Assembly (NCBI GenBank): GCA_002917075.1
Contig: NTMA01000010.1
Location: 496,001-560,000 of the forward strand
Direction: 5' to 3'
DNA: 64,000 nucleotides
Origin: Hawksworthiomyces lignivorus
Taxonomy: Eukaryota; Ascomycota; Sordariomycetes; Ophiostomatales; Ophiostomataceae
Positions within the stretch are counted from its first letter, which is position 1, and every line of letters starts with the position of its first letter. The position numbers were made by a program, and so were the translations under genes. The notes under the pieces are model-generated. The model was given only the letters and a program-made list of their open reading frames with translations, was not told the DNA's origin and ran no database searches. Shown in pieces: positions 57,701 to 64,000 of this stretch.

Positions 57701-57903
57701 TTGGTAAAGACTGGCAGCACATTGATGTATGGGTCTTTCAGAGAAGGATGTCCCGGCTCCTGGGCATAAAGTTCACGCACTCTGGCTTCATACTTGCGGT
57801 ACGGCTCAAAGAGCTCAACCATGGGCTTTTCATGGCGCTCTGCGAGATATGCAGGGAGCTCCACATGAGGAGCTGGGATGGGAGGAAGCTGAAGGAATGG
57901 CAT
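51782..57903 (-). CDS. Large ankyrin-repeat protein with N-terminal nucleotidyltransferase-like domain
   Basis: Ten exons: 57903-57255, 57199-57171, 57100-56545, 56453-56386, 56321-56175, 56092-55373, 55297-54231, 54170-53801, 53750-53332, 53270-51782; 1837 residues. All nine introns have GT-AG ends and phases agree throughout. Residues about 130-250 show a nucleotidyltransferase pattern: AGSSV (138-142), SDVDLFLYG with Asp173 and Asp175, and FDIDC with Asp243/Asp245 as a possible third carboxylate. A helical region follows to about 480. Ankyrin repeats start near residue 505 and recur to the C-terminus, interrupted by an acidic Asp/Glu/Ser insert (about residues 605-660) and another near 1180. 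Such fusions occur across Pezizomycotina, but substrate and role are unknown to me. A further in-frame 60-nt intron is possible at 52963-53022 (perfect GTGAGT and ACACAG), giving 1817 residues. Confidence 0.85.
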
Positions 57904-59403
57904 AGTGTTGAATAACGCAAAGGTCGAGCTATTTAAGAAGGAGAACTGTGATTGTTGTTTGAAGATATGAGCAAAATGGAATGCAAAAATAGCTGGCTTA
58001 TAGAAAAGCAAGGACTTGGACGTTCAAATAATAAGAGTTTTTTTTTCTTTGATATGTTTTCGTTTAACTCCAAGAACAGAAGAGTAGAAAGAAGGCACGT
58101 AGCTCAAATAGGTCTCTTTAAAGACAGCAATTCAAGAAAAGAGATATATAACTGTAGGAGATAGGAAAGTTTTGAAGATCAGATATTGAAGCAGCTGGAA
58201 AGTTCAAGTTGAGTGCGAGGTCTTGCTCTTATTATTTTTTTTCTTTAATCCGGACACAGAAGTAAAAGCTGCTTGATCCACAAGACAATCTGCCGAAGGA
58301 GTTGAGAAGCAATGAAGGTAAATAAATAGTCCCAATGACAAGCAACAGATGCCGTTCTCATTGAACATATAGCGTTGTAGCCTGCTACAAATCTAGGCTA
58401 GATGTGAGAAAAAGAGATCGGAAAGCCAGAAGCGAAAATGAAGCTAAATCAGGGGGCTAAAGGATCAGAGCTAAGCTTAGTTTTCTTTATTTGTTATTCC
58501 TGCGCCATTAGGCAGAAGACCCCACCAAAAACCAATGGCTTGGAGAGTCCATAAGATGCAACTTCCGTATACGGTGAAGGAAACAAAAAAAAAAGGGACC
58601 AGCAGCTCTCGAAATCGACAGTTTGTTTCATTTCATATTCTGCTGGCTGAGATGTGAATACGAGGCTGCTGCCTTCTTCTAAGAAGCTGGATATTATTTA
58701 GCATCGTGGAGCATCACATGCACGTTGACTCATGACCTTTTTGTCGTCTGCGAACGCAAGAGCGGCATTTCGATCCTTGGGTCAATGCCTTCAGTATGCT
58801 TGCCGCCATAGTTTGGGAAGCTTGTGGGTGGCTCCTAACAAACGTGATTTGGGATTGCAAGTGCACATTTGAGGTAGGCATCAAGGTGCGTTTGAATTGC
58901 AAGCCACTCGACTCGGACACAAGAGGCAGGCCGGGAGTGCCTTGCGCGATAATGAGCATGGCCAAGACGGAGCGCGATGGCCTTTTAATTCCCGTGCGCC
59001 ATATACATACAGGCAAGCTTATCTCTACGTACGGTGGGAAGAAATACCATCTATAGAGAAATACATCTGCTGGTCATATCAGAGGCAATCAAATTGAAGG
59101 CTCTCTTACGCACACACAAGTAAAGTTCAGTATCTTCTCGTTGTAAACCTGAAATACATTCTATCAGATATCCGAGCAGCGCGGAAGCTGTCGATATATA
59201 AAAGCCATGCATGGAAAGACCAAAACAAACGTCCGAACCGTAATCAGCAGTATGGACAATAAAAACTCCAAAGATTAAAGCAGGCCGACATAGATTACAA
59301 GGCATAGGGACCCAAATGTAGGACACCTAGCTATCCAGAAGTCATCTTCCATCCTACCCGTTTCAACGTCTTTCTTTGGTGTGCATGTCTATCAGCTGCA
59401 CGA
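57904..59403. other. Intergenic, upstream of the ankyrin gene and 3' of V-ATPase f
   Basis: No gene I can support. A 100-codon minus-strand frame at 59016-58714 has no recognisable domain. The rest is AT-rich flank. Confidence 0.45.
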
Positions 59404-59821
59404 TTACAGCGCAATCGCTCCTCTCCGATTCTCGCGCAAGTGTAGCAATCCCTGGAGACCGCAGAAGACAAGGAAGCCCTATCGAACAAAGAGGAAGATC
59501 ATTAGCATTGCTTTTCGAAGCAGTAAAATAAGAAGGCATCACGTACAGCGTAGACCAGCACAGCAATGAAGACCGTTCCGGCAACTTCTGGGCCATTGGC
59601 CGGATCCTCAATGCCCCCAACCATCTCATGGTGGTTGCTCCGGAACAGAAGACCGAGTACTGACAAGATGACAATAGCGAAGATGGAAATGACCACGCTG
59701 TTTTGTTAGCTTTAGCCTCCTCTCCTGCTTCTCTGCCATCTTTCCTCTATTGCTTTCATCGTCCTTTCGGTCGGCGAACTCACCAGGACCACGCCTGCAT
59801 CGCGCTCACGAGCGGCTTCAT
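59404..59821 (-). CDS. V-ATPase V0 subunit f (RNase K / yeast YPR170W-B family)
   Basis: Exons 59821-59784, 59697-59547 and 59478-59404 encode 87 residues; introns of 86 and 68 nt have GTGAGT/ACAG and GTACGT/ATAG ends. The protein has two membrane helices, with a conserved lumenal loop between them (SNHHEMVGGIEDPANGPEVA) and the end GFLVFCGLQG. This is the pattern of yeast YPR170W-B, identified structurally as subunit f of the V0 sector and related to animal RNase kappa. It would sit in the proton-pumping membrane sector of vacuolar/endosomal ATPase. The start is set at the MKPLVS Met by family length. The frame is also open upstream to an ATG at 60124, which would add 101 Ser/Asn/Arg-rich residues; see findings. 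Head to head with the DUF202 gene. Confidence 0.88.
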
Positions 59822-60124
59822 GATGAAGATGGTGTCGGTAGCCGAGTATGTGTAGGAAGGAGCCTGGTATGCGTTGCCACTGCTGTCTGCGGCGGAGGAC
59901 CGGTAGAATGTAGGCCGGCTGATGCTGCTGCTGGTGGCTTGAGAGGATCGGTCGCGAAGCTCGATGCCGTTGTTCATCCACAACGAGGCGTGTCCGACTC
60001 TGCTGTTACCGGTGCCGTTGCCGGTGCTGCTCCTGTGGCGGGATTGATTGGGATTGTCGAATTGGCCGTTGGGGGACGTGAAGAGAGGTGCGCTGTTTTG
60101 AGGTGTCAAACGTCGACGTTGCAT

Positions 60125-60781
60125 GAGGGCAGTACTTCCGAATTCTAGTCCGGCAGGGCACGGCGATTAATGCGCTACTAATCGTTCTCGTAGCACTGGG
60201 TGAGCAACAGCAAGGGGGAAAAGGCGCTTGCTGGAGCTGGACAATGATAAGGCTGCCGCTAGGCATCTGCAGACTTATTGGGGCCTGGATTGTCAGGCAC
60301 GAAAATGCCGCGTCAAACTACCGCAAAAATTGAAGCACACGTGTTTTCTTAGTAAACGTCAATCATGTGACTCGGACTAAATCCTAAGAAACAGGAGTAG
60401 AAGGAAGCTTAGCTACTAGAAGAGCCCATGTAGAGTCGACTGCATTTTATTGTCACTTCACGTAGCGTCTTATGTTCTCAATCAATACTAATGCTCTTTT
60501 TGGGCTGCACGCAAAAGCCACCAACCTAAAGGCTACGTTGACAATAAGGCATCTAGAGCAGGAATTACGTTGTGCCATATTTACAAATCAAGAGCTAAGG
60601 CGTCCTGGCTAATTCTCGTCGCAATTGTCCCGGATAATCGCGTATTCTGTCTGAGACGCCATGTTTTTGCGGGGCCCTTTACCCTTTTGTCTATTACTTC
60701 ATTTTCTTGCTCCTCTAATTCTGGCCTCTTCTTTCACGACGTTGTTATCTAGTGTATTCTTCGCCCGGAACAGTGGGCAAA
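60125..60781. promoter_or_regulatory. Divergent promoter region of V-ATPase f and the DUF202 gene
   Basis: A 657-bp spacer between the farthest upstream minus-strand ATG and the + strand start. No gene seen; shared regulation is possible but not shown. Confidence 0.45.
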
Positions 60782-61798
60782 ATGTTCGAGGTTCGTGTCT
60801 CATGTTTCTCATTTGGATGTATGGGCATGGTCGTTCTAGAGACTAGATGATTGACTCGGGGAAGAGGAGAGAGAAGATCATGTTCGCAAAGTTAAAGTTT
60901 GTGAACCGACTCTAACCAACTTCACAGGCACTCTACCCATATCCTGAAGACCGGCTGCAGCTGCGTCTGCACCGCGCCCGGTCCGTTATCTTGACACCAG
61001 AAGAGTGAGCTTTCAGAATTATGACCTTCTCCTTCTTCTTGCAATTTCCTGTAACTCTTTGTTGTTCTTCCGTTCACTTTGTTGTCTGCCTGCTCGAAAG
61101 CGATAGTGAGGGAACGCAAAAATTTCTCAGCTCTGTGGTTATACCGTTTGACGATAGCCAAGTGAGATCCTTTAACTGCACATAACTGCGTTCATGCAAT
61201 CCCAATTGCCATTCTTAGCACCTGATATTCTTCGGTTCATTCTCCCGTGAACGCGAATAGACGCAGGCAAAGCTCCCACGCGCTCACACACACACTCGCT
61301 CAGTCGTCCACACAAAGACCCCCGCTTTATGCACTCTCTTATTCCTTAAGCTATTGTTTCCTGATATAGCTAACTGAGCCGGAAAGGCTTGTTGAAATCC
61401 GTGCAGCTCAACGCACTTTTGAGGGAGCCTATATGCGGACAGCGCTGTCGCAGTTTTCCTTCGCGTTAGTGGTACTCAAGATCTTCACATCCGAGTTCTA
61501 CGCCATCGGAGCGCTGTTTGCTGTTTACGGCGCGGCAGTCATGCTAGTCGCCATCTACAGGCGATATGAGGGCAATCGGCAATTCTTTAGCACTGAAGAA
61601 GAAGCCAAAGAATCCGACCATCTCGATGGCGAAAACGAAGACGCTCACCATCATGACCATCTTGGCCACCACAGCGCGTATACGCGCATGGTCGTCAAGA
61701 AAAAGTTTCGTACATCTGGCAACAGCGTGGCTATGTTGAGCCTGCTGAGTATTTCGGCTTACATTGTGCTAATTGTGTTAGTCTGGCGGTTGCCATGA
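60782..61798 (+). CDS. DUF202 domain membrane protein
   Basis: Four exons, 60782-60790 (Met-Phe-Glu), 60928-61004, 61131-61161 (31 nt) and 61370-61798, encode 181 residues. The 31-nt third exon is needed: joining exons 2 and 4 directly hits a stop, while including it restores a continuous frame. The DUF202 core begins at the RAAQRTFEGAY..TALSQFSFALVVLK segment: an amphipathic approach followed by two membrane helices separated by a short loop. A His-rich linker (HHHDHLGHH) and a third helix at the C-terminus follow. DUF202 occurs in Vtc1/Vtc4 of the vacuolar polyphosphate polymerase and in bacterial YidH-type proteins. Stand-alone fungal members have no established function. Its head-to-head position with a V-ATPase subunit is interesting given Vtc1's vacuolar role, but that is only context. 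Confidence 0.82.
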
Positions 61799-61900
61799 AT
61801 GACGACCAAATGAAATGGAAGGACTCCGCTTCGTTACAAAGGGCTTTTTCAGCGAGAGTAGCCCTTGTTGTATTAGCACGAAGGCTTCGGAAAATTTTCA

Positions 61901-62581
61901 TCAGAAGCCATTTCTTGCGTGTGCGCTCAACGCGGCGTCCACAGAAGGAAATGCCGAGACAAGAAGCCCCGCCACAATCACCATTGCCACGGCTATGGTT
62001 ATCGCAATAATCAATGCCATTATAATAACCCCGCATACAGACATGAAGACAATGGGAGCAAAGCATGCCGAGAAGGTGTGCTCTATCTTCCCCAGGTTTT
62101 CATCGCTAGAACTGGCGGCATGGGTGGGTAGGATTTATTTTGGAGAAAGCGAACTACAGCGGCACACTGCATGTGCATAAAATACGATGCACCTGCTCCC
62201 TGTGGCCTGGGGTAAAAGGCGGAGTGGGGGGTGCGGGAAAGCGTGGAGGGTTCAGGTATCCCTAGACTGAAAAGGGATGAAGATGGAGTAGGAAATGCCG
62301 GCTCCTTCAAAAGTAGATCCTCTGCTTTAGGCTTTGGCCTACCAAGGCTTATCGACGGCTGCTGGTGAAATGAGCCCTTCGTTAGTCGCCTTCCAGCTAT
62401 ACGACATGCATTGTATGGGTCATGCTTGGCTTTACGAGCAAAAAGATCCGTGAATATTGAGATTGCATATACGAAAAGTGCGTACTGCCACCTGTTCTGA
62501 AGCAGCTATGAACGAGCATAACAATTTTCAAGTTTCTGGTTGACTCCTTCGTATTATCGAGACCTTCGATGGTATGCTCAT
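61901..62581 (-). CDS. Unrecognised predicted membrane protein, three exons
   Basis: Proposed exons 62581-62564 (Met plus five codons), 62505-62186 and 62111-61901 encode 182 residues. Exon 2 is open for 106 codons directly after a TCATAG acceptor and reads as protein throughout: a hydrophobic RWQYALFVYAISIFTDLFAR segment, a basic stretch (ACRIAGRRLTKGSF), then Pro/Ser-rich sequence. A GTATTT donor and CCGCCAG acceptor shift to a frame whose product is a strikingly hydrophobic run of about 40 residues, long enough for two membrane helices, before the TGA. The first intron's donor (GTCTCG) is weak, so the start is least certain. The gene ends 102 bp from the convergent DUF202 gene, a normal tail-to-tail spacing. 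I recognise no family. It is absent from simple open-frame scans because of its introns. Confidence 0.5.
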
Positions 62582-64000
62582 CAATGCGTGCCTAATAGAA
62601 GACTAGAAGGGGCTCCAGAAATTGCTTCTTTGTTTTCGTTTGGTTATCTTTCACATCACACAACTCATGTAAAATAGTGTAGTAGATGCAAGTTCTCTGA
62701 AGATAAAAATAATAACTAAGATTAAAACATAGAAATAGAAAGCAAGAAATGCAAATGCTTTGTCCCGACCTTCAAAATGAATCCTATCATTTTGAACTCT
62801 GCTGCCAAATTTTCTTTTCCTTCCGTCCCTTTTAGATTCTATCCTCATCGCCATATATAAAACAAATAGTAACAAAACGAGAATTGGGGCTTAAAAAACA
62901 GAATATAGACACATGAACACGAAATACAGATAATAGACTGAGAAGGCGACAGGAATAAAATCAATGCAAAAAGATCAATGCAAAAATTCAACAAACAAGA
63001 AAGCCATTACAAAAAGAAAGAAGAAGAAAAAAGGAAATAGAACCAGCCTCTAAGAGCTCACCGGCCACATAACTTCGATACCATTTTTGGTATCGTGACC
63101 TGAGCATCCAGTTTGCGTCTTTGGCGTCTCGGCCATATTCCCGTTTCCTTTAGAATGCTGTACGGTATGCTCTGTCGTTTCTCGTTCGAATTCCGGGTTC
63201 TCTGTGATAATTTCCTGTCCTTCTCGAGCGGTATTTGCCGAACAGTTTTTTGTAAAGTAGATTTGAAGTCACAGTCTCCAAGTGCGAAGTGTTTCACCAT
63301 CAATGTCGTTTTTAGTTTCTTGCCGTTCCCGCCGTCCTGCCTTGCTGCCAGAGCTATCTTTTGATTAAAGCTCGACGTGGCTGGTATGTGATGGTAGTTC
63401 CGATCCCAGACTTTTTCTCCATGTCCCTTTTGTAGTCCAAAAATAAGTAGAATAAAACCAGCTCATGCATACACCAATGTTCAGTCTTTCGCAATTTCTT
63501 TTGCTCTCCGGTTCTCGTATGAGATACTGTTCCCTAGAAGGATTTTCTTCCCCTACTTGTCTATTTTCAGCCGATGAACGATGATTGATCGCTTCCTTTT
63601 GCTTGTCGCTAAATTGCCGTGTCCTGCTTGAATCTGTTGCTCATCTTTCCCGGTCACTTCGTTTTTCTTGATTTCAATAATAGGCGTCATATCTACCGTG
63701 TCTTTTAAAGTCGTATTCCTTGTTTGAGAGCGCGATCCCTGTATTTTGGAGTATCTTCCCAAAGCAAAAGGGGGGTGCTCTTAATTGAGGGGCGCAGGCC
63801 TCAGCTTCGAGGAAGAACTTCGCCAAAGACGGGAAATGCACGGGTTGCCGTTCCCGTCTATTCCGCGCAATCGGCTCGGTATTTCGTGACGACGGGATGT
63901 GGTAGATAACAGAGAGATGACAGCCCAGAGTGGTTTTGCAATCTAGGAAAATTATTAAAACAGGTGGATCAGTCGAATTAAACCACCCTTTCCCCAATAT
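62582..64000. other. Right-end intergenic sequence
   Basis: No gene I can support; A-rich and T-rich runs with short open frames of no coding character. It may contain the promoter of the preceding minus-strand gene and regulatory DNA of a gene beyond the window. Confidence 0.5.

Noticed and set aside
51782..57903. Reading the ankyrin locus as several separate genes
   Set aside because: Successive open segments join with good splice sites and matching phase, and ankyrin motifs continue across junctions, so one gene explains them all.
58714..59016. 100-codon minus-strand frame that could be a small secreted or basic protein
   Set aside because: No signal peptide at its start, no recognisable motif, no transcription context.

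Overview
The window looks like nuclear DNA of a filamentous ascomycete (Pezizomycotina, most likely Sordariomycetes/Hypocreales; this placement is inference from gene families, not from a search). It is eukaryotic: about half the genes have short introns (roughly 50-200 nt) with GTRNGT donors, CTAAC-type branch sites and YAG acceptors. The families are typically fungal: a Zn2Cys6 regulator, a Kar9 spindle-positioning protein, a CYSTM protein, a RecQ helicase like Sgs1/QDE-3, and a Pezizomycotina-type ankyrin protein. Genes are GC-rich. Intergenic DNA carries pyrimidine tracts, poly-C runs and a dispersed TACGGAGTA-like motif. There are no bacterial operons, phage elements or CRISPR arrays.

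Layout, left to right. 0.9-4.3 kb: a membrane-anchored multicopper oxidase (+) converges on a CGFS monothiol glutaredoxin (-), followed by a tRNA-Glu(CUC) gene at 4.8 kb. 5-10 kb: mostly gene-poor, with a 91-residue CYSTM protein and a small minus-strand coding remnant at 9.0 kb. 10.4-12.8 kb: Abp1 (actin-binding, ADF-H plus two SH3 domains). 13.5-16.4 kb: a five-exon Zn2Cys6 transcription factor (-). 18.2-20.3 kb: a WD40-cyclophilin protein (PPWD1 type, -). 21.0-26.4 kb: a FAR-17a/AIG1-like protein, an Aro3-type DAHP synthase and cytochrome c1, all +. 27.3-28.9 kb: an MBD4-like thymine DNA glycosylase (+). 28.9-31.1 kb: a visibly AT-rich gene-free island. 32.4-33.4 kb: a DUF1275 membrane protein (+). 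34.2-39.7 kb: the RecQ helicase (+), tail to tail with Kar9 (-, 40.6-44.4 kb). 44.4-49.3 kb: a 5 kb gene desert. 49.3-51.3 kb: a conserved-looking protein of unknown function (+), tail to tail with a very large ankyrin-repeat gene (-, 51.8-57.9 kb) whose N-terminal domain carries a nucleotidyltransferase signature. 59.4-62.6 kb: V-ATPase subunit f (-), head to head with a DUF202 protein (+), which is tail to tail with an unrecognised predicted membrane protein (-) assembled here from three exons.

Most genes are housekeeping and unrelated to their neighbours. Two contexts merit attention. The oxidase lies beside a glutaredoxin of the Fe-S/iron-sensing type. A mismatch glycosylase and a RecQ helicase lie within 7 kb of each other, both in genome maintenance. 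The best candidate for an undescribed biochemical activity is the nucleotidyltransferase-like/ankyrin fusion. Exon structures were assembled by hand from splice motifs and reading-frame continuity. Family names rest on recognised motifs, with no database search.
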